Below are positions 1 to 6,819 of a stretch of DNA of 10,981 nucleotides, piece by piece (the stretch's first letter is position 1; the number at the start of each line of letters is the position of its first letter). The notes under the pieces were generated by a model, which ran no database searches, had not been told where the DNA came from, and saw nothing but the letters and a program-made list of their open reading frames with translations. The stretch comes from Gammaproteobacteria bacterium (GTDB lineage: Bacteria; Pseudomonadota; Gammaproteobacteria; Granulosicoccales; Granulosicoccaceae), in NCBI GenBank assembly GCA_019634245.1, contig JAHQVR010000351.1, positions 1 to 10,981 of the forward strand, written 5' to 3'. Position numbers and translations under genes: made by a program.

Positions 1-1419
1 CCCTTGATCGGACCGGCTCCAGGCTTACCCAATGTCTGGCTTGCCTGTGGTAGTGGTTTTGGAATTGGTGAAGGAGCGGGTGCGGGTAAGTTGTTAGCCG
101 AGTGGATAGTGGAGGGAGTGCCGCCAATGCATATGGGGGCATTTGATCCCAGGCGTTTTGGTGATTATGCAGATAAAGAATACCGTGTAGCCAAGGCCAT
201 AGAGGTGTTTGCCAATCAATTCGCGACACACTATCCACTGGAGGAGCGTGCAGCGGGCCGGCCGTCCAAAACATCACCTGTGTATTCGTTACTACAGGAT
301 GCGGGAGCAATTTTCGGATGCGTGTACGGTTGGGAACTGGCGAACTGGTTTGCTGATCAAGCGACAACGCAGACCTTAAGTTTTCGAAGAACAGAGTGGT
401 TTGAAGCGGTTGCGCGGGAGTGCGATCAGGTTGCGAACGCGGTGGGCGTGATCGATCTGAGTGGGTTTTGCAAGTTTGAAATCAGTGGTGTTGGCGCTGA
501 AAAATTCCTGGATCGGCTTTCTTCAAACCGCATACCAAGCCAGATCGGGGAGATTCGATTGTGTTATTTCTTGAATCACTCCGGAACCATCGAATGCGAG
601 TTTACGATCAGTAAGTTCGGTGATGATCGGTACTACCTAAACGGTGCTGCTGCGGCTGAACAACATCATCTGGACTGGCTGAATGCTCACCACAGCGAAT
701 CCGATGATTGTGTTCTCACCAATCTGACACAGGCGCGCGCAGTGATCGGTCTATGTGGGCCCGCATCGAGAACGGTGTTGTCGAATTTAACCAGTGCAGA
801 CTTGGGCAATACGACTTTTCCGTGGTTAACCGGGCGGTGGATTCGGGTGCTGGGTTACGATGTCTGGGCAATGCGAATGAGCTACACCGGCGAATTGGGT
901 TGGGAGCTACACTGCCTGCCGGAACATCAGTTGGCCATCATGCATAACCTGCTCGAAAACGAATCGGTCGGTCACTTTGGTTTCTACGCAATGAATGCGT
1001 TGAGAATGGAGAAAGGCTACCCCGCGTGGGGCGCGGAACTCACGATCGAAAACACACCCTGGGAAATGCAGTTGCATCGTTTCGTGGATATGGAAAACCG
1101 AGCCTTTATGGGCCGCACAGCGTTGCAGAAAGTGATGCATGCGCAGTCTGGGCAACGATTGGTGCTTTGTACGCTGGAAACTAAAGACTCTGATGCTATT
1201 GGCGGTGAGGCGATTTTTCAGAATGGCTGCCGTGTTGGGGTTTTGTTATCAGGTGCATATGGGCACCGTGTCAGAAGAAGCCTCGGATTTGCCTTGCTAA
1301 ACGATAAGGTGGACCTTGATGCAGGCTCTCTGACTGCTGAAATTCTCGGCGAATGGTTATCCCTTCAGACGCTGGATCAATGCCCTTATGATCCTCAAAA
1401 TCATTTGCCTCGCAGTTAG
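1..1419 (+). CDS. Dimethylglycine/sarcosine dehydrogenase-like FAD oxidoreductase with GcvT domain, C-terminal part
   Basis: The 5' end is missing. The frame is open through base 1, so the TTG at 4 is probably an internal codon. About 470 residues are visible, against roughly 800 for the family. Numbering from base 4, residues 2-38 are the end of a DAO-type FAD domain (glycine-rich CGSGFGIGEGAGAGKLLAE). Residues about 45-116 are the FAO_M linker (DPRRFG at 48, AGRPSKTSPVY near 84, GWELANWF at 109). The rest is a GCV_T domain with YTGELGWEL at 294 and the folate-site NALRMEKGYP at 331, ending in the family-typical PYDPQN. Relatives oxidise N-methyl groups of dimethylglycine or sarcosine and pass the C1 unit to tetrahydrofolate. 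The FAD-binding N-terminus and any covalent-FAD histidine lie outside the window, so the substrate cannot be fixed. The end looks natural, and a small hairpin follows the stop. Confidence 0.9.
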   Translation, partial: PLIGPAPGLPNVWLACGSGFGIGEGAGAGKLLAEWIVEGVPPMHMGAFDPRRFGDYADKEYRVAKAIEVFANQFATHYPLEERAAGRPSKTSPVYSLLQDAGAIFGCVYGWELANWFADQATTQTLSFRRTEWFEAVARECDQVANAVGVIDLSGFCKFEISGVGAEKFLDRLSSNRIPSQIGEIRLCYFLNHSGTIECEFTISKFGDDRYYLNGAAAAEQHHLDWLNAHHSESDDCVLTNLTQARAVIGLCGPASRTVLSNLTSADLGNTTFPWLTGRWIRVLGYDVWAMRMSYTGELGWELHCLPEHQLAIMHNLLENESVGHFGFYAMNALRMEKGYPAWGAELTIENTPWEMQLHRFVDMENRAFMGRTALQKVMHAQSGQRLVLCTLETKDSDAIGGEAIFQNGCRVGVLLSGAYGHRVRRSLGFALLNDKVDLDAGSLTAEILGEWLSLQTLDQCPYDPQNHLPRS

Positions 1420-1423
1420 TGTA

Positions 1424-1441
1424 GCCTCCTGGTCTGGAGGC
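1424..1441 (+). terminator. Possible terminator hairpin after the dehydrogenase gene
   Basis: A perfect 6-bp GC-rich stem (GCCTCC / GGAGGC) with a 6-base loop starts 5 bases after the TAG stop of the upstream gene. No run of T follows, so it may be a weak or Rho-assisted terminator, or an mRNA-stabilising hairpin, rather than a classic intrinsic terminator. Confidence 0.35.
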
Positions 1442-1500
1442 GCATATCAGAAACACCCAAATAGTCCAAGACAAGGCGTCGTCTGAAGATAATGGTCGCT

Positions 1501-1513
1501 CCCTTGTCAAGGG
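1501..1513. promoter_or_regulatory. Short palindrome, possible operator
   Basis: CCCTTGTCAAGGG is a perfect 6-bp inverted repeat around one central base, lying about 230 bases upstream of the dioxygenase start. It could be a regulator-binding site or part of a hairpin. The distance from the candidate promoter makes a direct operator role uncertain. Confidence 0.2.
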
Positions 1514-1671
1514 CGACAACGCGGTATTGGGCTGTTGGGGAGATTCCCTTCGGGCGGGACTATATGCGGCCATCTACTTTGTTGCATTTCTGATGAAGGG
1601 AACAACTATTCATGGCAAAATATATCGAGTATCTGACCGCATCTTGTCCCGCTGATGTGCGCATCTAGATT

Positions 1672-1700
1672 AGGACACTGCACTGGTTCAGATTTAGAAT
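1672..1700 (+). promoter_or_regulatory. Candidate sigma-70-type promoter for the dioxygenase gene
   Basis: A -35-like AGGACA (4 of 6 to TTGACA) at 1672-1677 and a -10-like TAGAAT (5 of 6 to TATAAT) at 1695-1700 are separated by 17 bases. Transcription would start near 1707, about 24 bases before the ATG at 1731, leaving room for the ACAGG ribosome-binding site at 1717-1721. This is a match by eye only. Confidence 0.35.
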
Positions 1701-1730
1701 CCTGAGTAAACAAACGACAGGTAGTTGATC

Positions 1731-2750
1731 ATGTCTGCACTAGCTATTCCTTTCCCATCGACACAACCTCCCGGCTACACCTGGCTCGAAGATGAGCCTG
1801 AATTTGATCCAGCAAAACACCTGGCATTGGAACCGCCTGCCAGTACAACTAGTTTACGAGAGTTTGGATATCCGGATGAAGTCATCGCCACCAAGGCGAC
1901 CAAGGTGGCTGTTTCCTCCCCGTTCAGGATTCTTTCTGATGAGGGTGCGGCAGTGATGCTGGATACCGCACGTCGATTAAGAAATCATGCTGTCGGTTGC
2001 GAGCGAATTGAGAACATGGTTCGCGGTGGATGCTATCGATCGCGTTTTTTGCGCGATTTGTGTTTGGACCCCAGCGTGACCCAGATTATGTGCGATATCT
2101 ATCAAGCTGATGTTGCGCCACACACCATGCCAGTGCACCTGGGCCATATGAACTATTCACCCGAAGAGGCAGGTAGGGCGGTTGATAAATGGCATCACGA
2201 TACCTTGCCCGTGGACTACGTCATGATGGTTACTGACCCTGCCACTTTAGACGGTGGTGAGTTTGAGTACTTTGTGGGTACTAAAGAAGAAATGGCTGAG
2301 TTGGCAGCGCAAGGACGAACTCCTCCCAAAGATCGCGTGGTCGCCCCACACTTTCCCGGGCCGGGTTACGCGATTGCTCTGCATGGCGATATGGTAGTGC
2401 ATCGGGGGGCGCCGCTGAACACGCACGGTGAACGTATCAGTATGGTGAATGGATATGTATCTACCGATACGTCGGCAGATGACCAACACCGCCATAAAGA
2501 TTTAAAGCTGGTAGACAATCCGGATTGTCTCTATTCCGAATGGGCGCGCCACGCAGCATGGCGTGCGAGAGGGCGGCTGGATTCGCTTATCGAGGGGCTG
2601 GCTTTTTCATCTGATAAAACCGCTATCGCCACAGAGCTTGAGTCGGCGGTGGAAGATATACGAGTTGCGGTAGCAGAAATTCGAGATGATGATACCATCA
2701 CGATGGAGCATTATGAAAAATCCAGTACTGAGTCTGTGGCTTCGAATTAG
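1731..2750 (+). CDS. Fe(II)/2-oxoglutarate-dependent dioxygenase-like protein (phytanoyl-CoA dioxygenase type)
   Basis: 339 residues. The frame could begin at the TTG at 1725, but the ATG at 1731 follows an ACAGG ribosome-binding site (1717-1721) at normal spacing and is preferred. The facial triad of the double-stranded beta-helix 2OG oxygenases is readable: H155-x-D157 in KWHHDTLP, then about 67 residues later the distal H224 in GDMVVHRGAPL, and R235 in ERISMVNGY as the likely 2-oxoglutarate carboxylate ligand. DGGEFEYFVGT at 174 is the strand after the HxD motif that is usual in this fold. The family hydroxylates an organic substrate using O2 and 2-oxoglutarate, giving succinate and CO2. 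The substrate cannot be read from sequence. No signal peptide is seen, so it is cytoplasmic. The acidic C-terminal tail from about 305 has no recognised domain. It probably has its own promoter, since 311 bases separate it from the upstream gene. Confidence 0.85.
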   Translation: MSALAIPFPSTQPPGYTWLEDEPEFDPAKHLALEPPASTTSLREFGYPDEVIATKATKVAVSSPFRILSDEGAAVMLDTARRLRNHAVGCERIENMVRGGCYRSRFLRDLCLDPSVTQIMCDIYQADVAPHTMPVHLGHMNYSPEEAGRAVDKWHHDTLPVDYVMMVTDPATLDGGEFEYFVGTKEEMAELAAQGRTPPKDRVVAPHFPGPGYAIALHGDMVVHRGAPLNTHGERISMVNGYVSTDTSADDQHRHKDLKLVDNPDCLYSEWARHAAWRARGRLDSLIEGLAFSSDKTAIATELESAVEDIRVAVAEIRDDDTITMEHYEKSSTESVASN

Positions 2751-2804
2751 CGGTAGAAGCTAAGACTTGATCTGATTGTGAGATGAGAATAGTGCAGTAA
2801 AACC

Positions 2805-2825
2805 TGAAAATATTCGTTGTTTTCA
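2805..2825. terminator. AT-rich hairpin between convergent genes, possible bidirectional terminator
   Basis: TGAAAATA / TGTTTTCA forms an 8-bp stem (one T-G pair) around a 5-base TTCGT loop, midway between the dioxygenase stop (2750) and the stop of the minus-strand GFA gene (2850). On each strand the stem itself supplies a short A/T run. It is weak because it has few GC pairs, but the position suits a shared terminator. Confidence 0.3.
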
Positions 2826-2849
2826 TCCATCTACTCGGGAATTTGTCGT

Positions 2850-3269
2850 TCAATAACCTGGATTTTCTGGTGCGTGAAGTAATGTGCCGTCATACTTTGG
2901 CAGACCATCATTCATCGCTAGCCAGGGAAGTTTGCTTTGAAAGTTTACATGGAAGGTGGGCTTAAAGTTCTCAGGGTGTTCTAACGTACCCGCATAGAGG
3001 TGCATGCCTCCCTGGTAGTGATCTGCTTCAAATCCCATAGGTGTTCCACAGTTTTCACAGAAATGTCTGTAGACACCTTGTGAGCTTTCAATCGTCTTCG
3101 GTGTCACTCCGGTCCATTTAAAATGTCTAGCAGGCACGCCCAACCATGCGACCACGGGAGCAGAGCAATTACGACGGCAATCGTCGCAGTGGCAATAACA
3201 CGCCCATGTGATTTTTCCATCGAATTCCCAAGCGGTGCTTTTACACAAACAATATCCTCGCGTTAACAT
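2850..3269 (-). CDS. GFA/CENP-V family zinc-binding protein
   Basis: 139 residues, the usual length for the family. The cysteine pattern is that of the GFA domain: C7-x-C9 near the N-terminus, C24, C26-H-C28-x-x-C31 (CYCHCDDC), then C71-x-x-C74 in FCENCGTPMGF. These cysteines bind one structural and one catalytic-site zinc in the founding member Gfa, which was described as promoting formaldehyde addition to glutathione. Most relatives have no proven reaction, so the name should be kept at family level. The start is ATG 3269; only a weak AAAAG precedes it. The gene stands alone, convergent with the dioxygenase. A link to formaldehyde released by the demethylating dehydrogenase at the left edge is possible but is only an inference from proximity. 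Confidence 0.88.
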   Translation of the reverse strand: MLTRGYCLCKSTAWEFDGKITWACYCHCDDCRRNCSAPVVAWLGVPARHFKWTGVTPKTIESSQGVYRHFCENCGTPMGFEADHYQGGMHLYAGTLEHPENFKPTFHVNFQSKLPWLAMNDGLPKYDGTLLHAPENPGY

Positions 3270-3774
3270 CTTTTATATTCGCTCACAAGATCATTAAAAG
3301 GCCTTAAATTCTAGAATACTCATACGGGCTAAGTAATTATCAATAACGCCTCCTTCTTATCGCAACGAAGACAAAACCGATTCAGATTGAAGTCAGCTGG
3401 TTGTTCATGCCAGACGTATAAAACCATTCGATTCAGTATCTAGTCGTGCATGAAAGCTCTTCTTGGCAGATTCGCTTCATCGAAGCAGCTCTAGAAGCTC
3501 TGTAAAAATGCAGCAAAGCAGGTTAGTTAGTTTTTCGCAATCTCCTTCCTGCTTTACACATGCGAATAAAATTTGTGTTCCTGAATATCAACAATATAGA
3601 GATTTCAATATAAAAGAACCGGGGTGCGAGTTTTTATCTATCGCGACCGCTGACTTCCCCATTTGGCCCTAAATGGAGAAGGATAAAATTACTATAAATC
3701 AGGGAGCGCCACGTAATCTCAATTCGGCTGCCTGCATAGAGTGGGACATCCTTGTTTAGAGCTATTTTTTTTAA
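3270..3774 (+). other. 505-base region without a convincing gene; several tiny frames
   Basis: I cannot assign a gene here. One plus-strand frame carries three consecutive short readings: ATG 3508 to TAA 3672 (54 residues, MQQSRLVSFSQ...), ATG 3673 to TAG 3759 (28 residues, MEKDKITINQG...), which begins at the base after the first stop, and then the frame beginning at ATG 3775. A TTG at 3463 would lengthen the first to 69 residues. ATG 3450 opens a 14-codon frame that ends at TAG. None has a good ribosome-binding site or a recognised domain. The pattern suits a decayed gene broken by stops, or simply AT-rich non-coding DNA. Some of it probably carries the promoter of the minus-strand GFA gene. 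Confidence 0.4.
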
Positions 3775-4172
3775 ATGAATGATCTTGGGCTTTCAGCTGT
3801 TGAAGAAATTGTAAAAGAGAATCAGATTCCGTTTTGTATCTACGTCAATACAGAAGGTCAAAATTTTGAGGTTGAAATGAAAGGCCTTTGAAAGATCCCA
3901 ATTTTCCCGGCACACTCTATTTTGATGAGACTTCAACGAAAGATAATCTCGATTACCTTGAGTTCAGCAAGCAGCCGAGAATTCTTAGTCAGGGATTAGT
4001 TAGAACGGTAATGGGAACTGTAGGGAAGAGGCAGTTTGCGTATTTTCTGAATGCAAATAGCAGTGTTCTTGAGTATTATGAATTAGCGAAAAGGATATAT
4101 TCAGAGACTGTTGCACGTGGTAAGAGCAAAATACAACAAAAAAAGTATATCGCCCTCCGGGCTGGACATTGA
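3775..4172 (+). pseudogene. Hypothetical gene, apparently frameshifted near 3886-3890
   Basis: I do not recognise the family. Two protein-like frames abut. ATG 3775 to TGA 3891 gives 38 residues (MNDLGLSAVEEIVKENQIPF..., ending EVEMKGL). A second frame reads from TTG 3888 to TGA 4172, giving 94 residues (KDPNFPGTLYFDE... to ...KYIALRAGH). The second frame is closed by a TGA at about 3873, just upstream, so it opens only where the first one ends. One extra T in the CCTTTGAAAG stretch would join them as ...MKGLLKDPNFPG..., a protein of about 133 residues. The options are a decayed gene, a sequencing error, or two coupled genes with TTG overlapping TGA (TTGA). No signal peptide or membrane span is seen. 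The C-terminal half is rich in Lys, Tyr and Arg. Confidence 0.45.
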
Positions 4173-4222
4173 CTTAGTGTGCGCGTATATCTTTAGCGTT
4201 CCGGAATCTATGCGAATTAGTG

Positions 4223-4393
4223 GTGGGCTATCACAAAACACACAAAGCTAGCGCGATATTAATTTTAATACTGTACGCACTATTTGGCTTGATGTTATGG
4301 ATTCATTTAATAGCTAGATATATACCAGTTAGTCGAGATTATCATTCGCGCCCGTGTTTTGGCGCTATATTGCGCTTGTACTTCGGTGACTGA
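4223..4393 (+). CDS. Small predicted single-span membrane protein
   Basis: 56 codons from GTG 4223 (or 57 from the adjacent GTG 4220) to TGA 4393. After a basic N-terminus (GYHKTHKAS), residues about 10-35 form one hydrophobic segment, AILILILYALFGLMLWIHLI, followed by an Arg/Tyr/His-rich tail. That layout suggests a short inner-membrane protein with its N-terminus inside. No ATG start and no clear Shine-Dalgarno is present, and the frame is open back to about 4178, so the true start is uncertain. Its last 8 bases overlap the GTG start of the following acetyltransferase (GTGACTGA), an arrangement typical of translational coupling and the main reason to take it seriously. It has no homolog that I can name and could be chance. 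Confidence 0.35.
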   Translation: MGYHKTHKASAILILILYALFGLMLWIHLIARYIPVSRDYHSRPCFGAILRLYFGD

Positions 4394-4877
4394 TCTAAAT
4401 CACATAAGAATAGTTAAATACGCGGAAGAATATGCCGCTAGTACAGTCGCGATGTGGAGAGATAGCAAGGAGAGGGCTCTTGGTATAAAAGAGATTCACA
4501 CGTTCGATGACCACCTGTATTTCCTTAAAGAAATACTGTCTAAAGACAATACCATCTACCTGGCCATTCTAGATCACACCGACCAAGTAATCGGCTTAGT
4601 GGCGACTGATGGTATGTTTATAAATCAACTTTACATTCACATTGAATTTCAACGTCTTGGGATCGGTTCCAAGCTGCTTCAGCTAGCAAAAGAAATCTCT
4701 GTCGGTAAATTGCGGCTATATACGTTTCAGGTTAATTTAGGCGCACAAGCATTCTACGAACAACATGGATTTAGTGTTGTTGGAGTGGGCTGCGATAGTG
4801 AAGAACAACTCCCGGACATTCTGTACGAATGGAACAACTTTGATCCAGACACAACATCGCAAGCGCATGCGGACTGA
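4386..4877 (+). CDS. GNAT-family N-acetyltransferase (first of two)
   Basis: 163 residues from GTG 4386. The frame is also open to TTG 4359, but the GTG overlaps the stop of the small upstream frame, and residues from there (MTDLNHIRIVKYAEEY) begin directly with the first GNAT beta strand. Motif A, which holds the acetyl-CoA pyrophosphate, is IEFQRLGIGSKLLQLA with Q89-R90-x-G92-x-G94. Motif B follows, with NLGAQAFYEQHGF at 117-129, the usual helix-turn before the last strands. The family moves an acetyl group from acetyl-CoA to an amine of a small molecule or protein. The acceptor is not predictable here. A second GNAT follows 71 bases downstream but shares little beyond the fold motifs, so this is not a recent duplication. 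Confidence 0.85.
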   Translation: MTDLNHIRIVKYAEEYAASTVAMWRDSKERALGIKEIHTFDDHLYFLKEILSKDNTIYLAILDHTDQVIGLVATDGMFINQLYIHIEFQRLGIGSKLLQLAKEISVGKLRLYTFQVNLGAQAFYEQHGFSVVGVGCDSEEQLPDILYEWNNFDPDTTSQAHAD

Positions 4878-4948
4878 CTCCTCCAAGCGCTGTGCACTTT
4901 CCGCCGCTGTTGGTGTGGGACGTTATTTTTCTGCGACATGGGAAAAGC

Positions 4949-5410
4949 ATGGAAATTGAGTACAACATTGCTTCACCAAATGAAATAGCGTGTATCGTGG
5001 ATATGAAAATAGAAATGTTTCGCGAATTTGGGTATGCGCATTATCTTCACAAAAACGCACGCGAGATTATTGTTGAAGACTACTGTCGAATGTACGAAGA
5101 AAAATTAGCAATTCACTATCTAGCGAACGTAAATAACCTTATTGTAGGGATGGTGGGTGCTTTTATTAAATCCGATATCCCTTTTCGATATTTTACCAAG
5201 AGTCAATACGGGTTTATTGGTGATGTTTATACGATCCCAGCTTATAGAAATCTCGGTATATCAAAAGAACTGAATGAAGAAGCGTTAGATTGGTTAAGAG
5301 GTTATGGAGTAAATTTTGTTCGACTACTTGCATCAGACGCGGGTCGCCCTATATATGAGCGGCTAGGGTTCTCTCCTGATGCCGATATGGTACTAAACTT
5401 TGAAACTTAA
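4949..5410 (+). CDS. GNAT-family N-acetyltransferase (second of two)
   Basis: 153 residues from ATG 4949. The frame extends upstream to an ATG at 4892, but those 19 residues (MHFPPLLVWDV...) are not GNAT-like, while MEIEYNIASPNEI starts the first strand. GGGAA at 4939-4943 is a close but usable ribosome-binding site. Motif A is GDVYTIPAYRNLGISKELNEEAL, with R100-x-x-G103-x-S105 in place of the second glycine. GRPIYERLGF at 132 is motif B. A long helical segment before it (VEDYCRMYEEKL) is common in GNATs annotated as phosphinothricin- or aminoglycoside-like enzymes, but nothing points to a specific acceptor. It lies in a same-strand run with the first GNAT and the transglutaminase-like gene (66-base gap). 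Confidence 0.85.
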   Translation: MEIEYNIASPNEIACIVDMKIEMFREFGYAHYLHKNAREIIVEDYCRMYEEKLAIHYLANVNNLIVGMVGAFIKSDIPFRYFTKSQYGFIGDVYTIPAYRNLGISKELNEEALDWLRGYGVNFVRLLASDAGRPIYERLGFSPDADMVLNFET

Positions 5411-5476
5411 TAACTAAACTTCGCTTAAAATTTCGGTTCGTGTCCGGCGTTTATTTGCAATTTTATCGCTAACGGT

Positions 5477-6259
5477 ATGAAAAATAATGTGACTACCTTA
5501 ATGGCTGCATTTGTTTTAGTGGTATTGACCGTGGACACTACGATTGCGAGCTCACTCGAACAATGGTTGGTCCCGACGAAGTATATTGAATCGGGGCATG
5601 CGGCTATCATCGCAGCGGTCGATAAAGCGGTTGGATCCGAGAAAGATCCAGTAAAACGAGCAGTAAAGATACATGATTTCGTTCGGGATGAGATACGTTT
5701 TGGCTGGTCTTCCGCTTTTTACAATCAAAGCGCATCACAGGTGCTTGATACTGGTTACGGCTTCTGTAACACAAAAGGCACCTTATTTGTTGCAATGCTT
5801 CGTGCTGCTGGCATACCTGCAAGACAACACTTTGTCTCCATCAATGCTGAGATAATTGCCGACTTTATTTCACCCGGATCCGCATATGTTGATCATTCAT
5901 ATGCAGAGGTATTTTTAGATGGAAAATGGCTCAGTGTGGATAGTTACATTGTTGATTCACATCTTTTTAATTCCGCTCGGGCGGTATTAATACGAGAGAG
6001 TAGAAAAATTGGTTACGGGATTCACCAAAATGGTTCTTTGGAGTGGGACGGTATATCAGATTCTTTTGCCCAGTTTGTTAATGACGGCGCCCATCCCAAT
6101 CTTACAAAAACTGACTTCGGAATCTTTGCGGATGTTGGAGAGTTCTACGCAAGTGGGAAGGCAATCAACAAACTAGGTGCAATTGGAAAGTTGTTTTTCT
6201 CAATTGCTAAATCTGGTGCCAACAAAAAAATTGAGAAATTGCGAGTTGAAAGCGAATAA
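5477..6259 (+). CDS. Secreted transglutaminase-like (papain-fold) protein
   Basis: 260 residues. An N-terminal signal peptide is clear: basic MKNN, a hydrophobic core (LMAAFVLVVLTV), and a likely cut after TIA near residue 24, so the protein is exported. The transglutaminase-like core follows: IHDFVRDEIRFG at 65, then GYGFCNTKGTLFVAMLRAAGI with catalytic C97, VDHSYAEVFLDGKW with H140, and LSVDSY with D155, giving the Cys-His-Asp triad in standard order. Bacterial members are usually peptidases or peptide-bond hydrolases rather than cross-linkers. The C-terminal 90 residues have no domain I recognise and end in a basic stretch. The start at ATG 5477 has only a poor ribosome-binding site. It follows the GNAT pair on the same strand and converges on the cupin gene. 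Function beyond a periplasmic or secreted hydrolase is unknown. Confidence 0.82.
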   Translation: MKNNVTTLMAAFVLVVLTVDTTIASSLEQWLVPTKYIESGHAAIIAAVDKAVGSEKDPVKRAVKIHDFVRDEIRFGWSSAFYNQSASQVLDTGYGFCNTKGTLFVAMLRAAGIPARQHFVSINAEIIADFISPGSAYVDHSYAEVFLDGKWLSVDSYIVDSHLFNSARAVLIRESRKIGYGIHQNGSLEWDGISDSFAQFVNDGAHPNLTKTDFGIFADVGEFYASGKAINKLGAIGKLFFSIAKSGANKKIEKLRVESE

Positions 6260-6418
6260 CAAAGCACTGCAGTCGACAACCCGCTGAATTGGGCATTATG
6301 AGTGTCCGCTCTAAGAATTTAGCGCAATATCTTCTGTCAGAATCACTTGTGAAATAAATTTCTGCCAAAGACGACTCAGAGCGCCGTTGACAGTCGAGTC
6401 TTGCCTTGCACGGGGATC

Positions 6419-6436
6419 TTAGATTGCCAGATCTAA
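6419..6436. terminator. Weak inverted repeat at the end of the cupin gene
   Basis: TTAGAT / ATCTAA is a perfect 6-bp inverted repeat with a 6-base loop (TGCCAG) that overlaps the cupin stop codon (6433-6435). It sits between the convergent transglutaminase-like and cupin genes. It is AT-rich and lacks a T-run, so a terminator role is only a suggestion. The rest of the gap, 6260-6418, shows nothing I can identify. Confidence 0.2.
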
Positions 6437-6810
6437 ACCTCTTCTTCATACACCGATTCGTTAAAACGCGGCGTGCATAACGCCAGGAACACAAGATTGC
6501 GTTTTCCGTTGTTGCGTATCCGCTGCCAGCATCCGGAGGGAATGAGTACCACGTCTCCCGTTACTACTATTTGCGGGGAGAGCTCTCCGACTTCGACGAC
6601 TCCCTCTCCCTCCAAAATCACGTATCGTTCAATCGTGCCATGTAGTCTGTGCCAGTGGGTTGTATTACCCGGGGAAACAGTAGCTTTGGCAACCGAAAGG
6701 TCTGGGTCGTCATCCCGATTGCATAGCTCGTTGATCCAACAGCCTTCTTTGAAGAAGTACTCTTTTTCTTTATCGTATCTAAAAATGCCGGGCTTCACGA
6801 CTGTACTCAA
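6433..6810 (-). CDS. Cupin-domain protein
   Basis: 125 residues from TTG 6810; GTG 6798 (VKPGIF...) is an alternative start, and neither has a strong ribosome-binding site. Cupin motif 1 is THWHRLHGTIERYVILEGEG, with H52, H54 and H57, and E61 seven residues before G68. Motif 2 is GDVVLIPSGCWQRIRN. There the usual metal-ligand histidine is replaced by Q96, as in a common group of small cupins ending in LxLCTPRF, which is also present here. The fold is a six-stranded beta barrel, and members act as metal enzymes, isomerases or sugar-binding modules. It lies 9 bases after the stop of the uronate-dehydrogenase-like gene and in the same reading frame, so the two almost certainly share an mRNA and may share a sugar-acid substrate. 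Confidence 0.85.
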   Translation of the reverse strand: MSTVVKPGIFRYDKEKEYFFKEGCWINELCNRDDDPDLSVAKATVSPGNTTHWHRLHGTIERYVILEGEGVVEVGELSPQIVVTGDVVLIPSGCWQRIRNNGKRNLVFLALCTPRFNESVYEEEV

Positions 6811-6819
6811 ACAGGATGC

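Larger units (their letters stand above)
1420..1730 (+). other. 311-base intergenic region before the dioxygenase gene
   Basis: No recognisable gene. The region holds the hairpin at 1424-1441, a 13-base palindrome at 1501-1513 and a candidate promoter at 1672-1700. One plus-strand frame is open from 1425 to 1650. Its later part would encode a hydrophobic stretch (AGLYAAIYFVAFLMKG), but it has no ATG, GTG or TTG near its beginning. An 18-codon frame, MAKYIEYLTASC..., runs from ATG 1612 to the TAG at 1668 with AAGGGA about 11 bases upstream. It could be a leader peptide or chance. Neither frame is supported well enough to call as a gene. Confidence 0.4.

Noticed and set aside
907..1155. Minus-strand 82-residue frame inside the dehydrogenase gene
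   Set aside because: It lies wholly within a well-supported GcvT domain on the other strand and has no recognisable motif.
1271..1573. Minus-strand 100-residue frame across the end of the dehydrogenase gene
   Set aside because: It overlaps the conserved C-terminus of the dehydrogenase, is compositionally odd and has no domain.
4754..4968. Three short frames around the junction of the two GNAT genes
   Set aside because: They are shadows of the GNAT 3' end and the short gap, with no ribosome-binding site or motif.
4173..5476. Possible integron attC sites between the small genes
   Set aside because: The gaps contain isolated TAAC and GTTA-like strings but no paired R and L boxes with a plausible hairpin.
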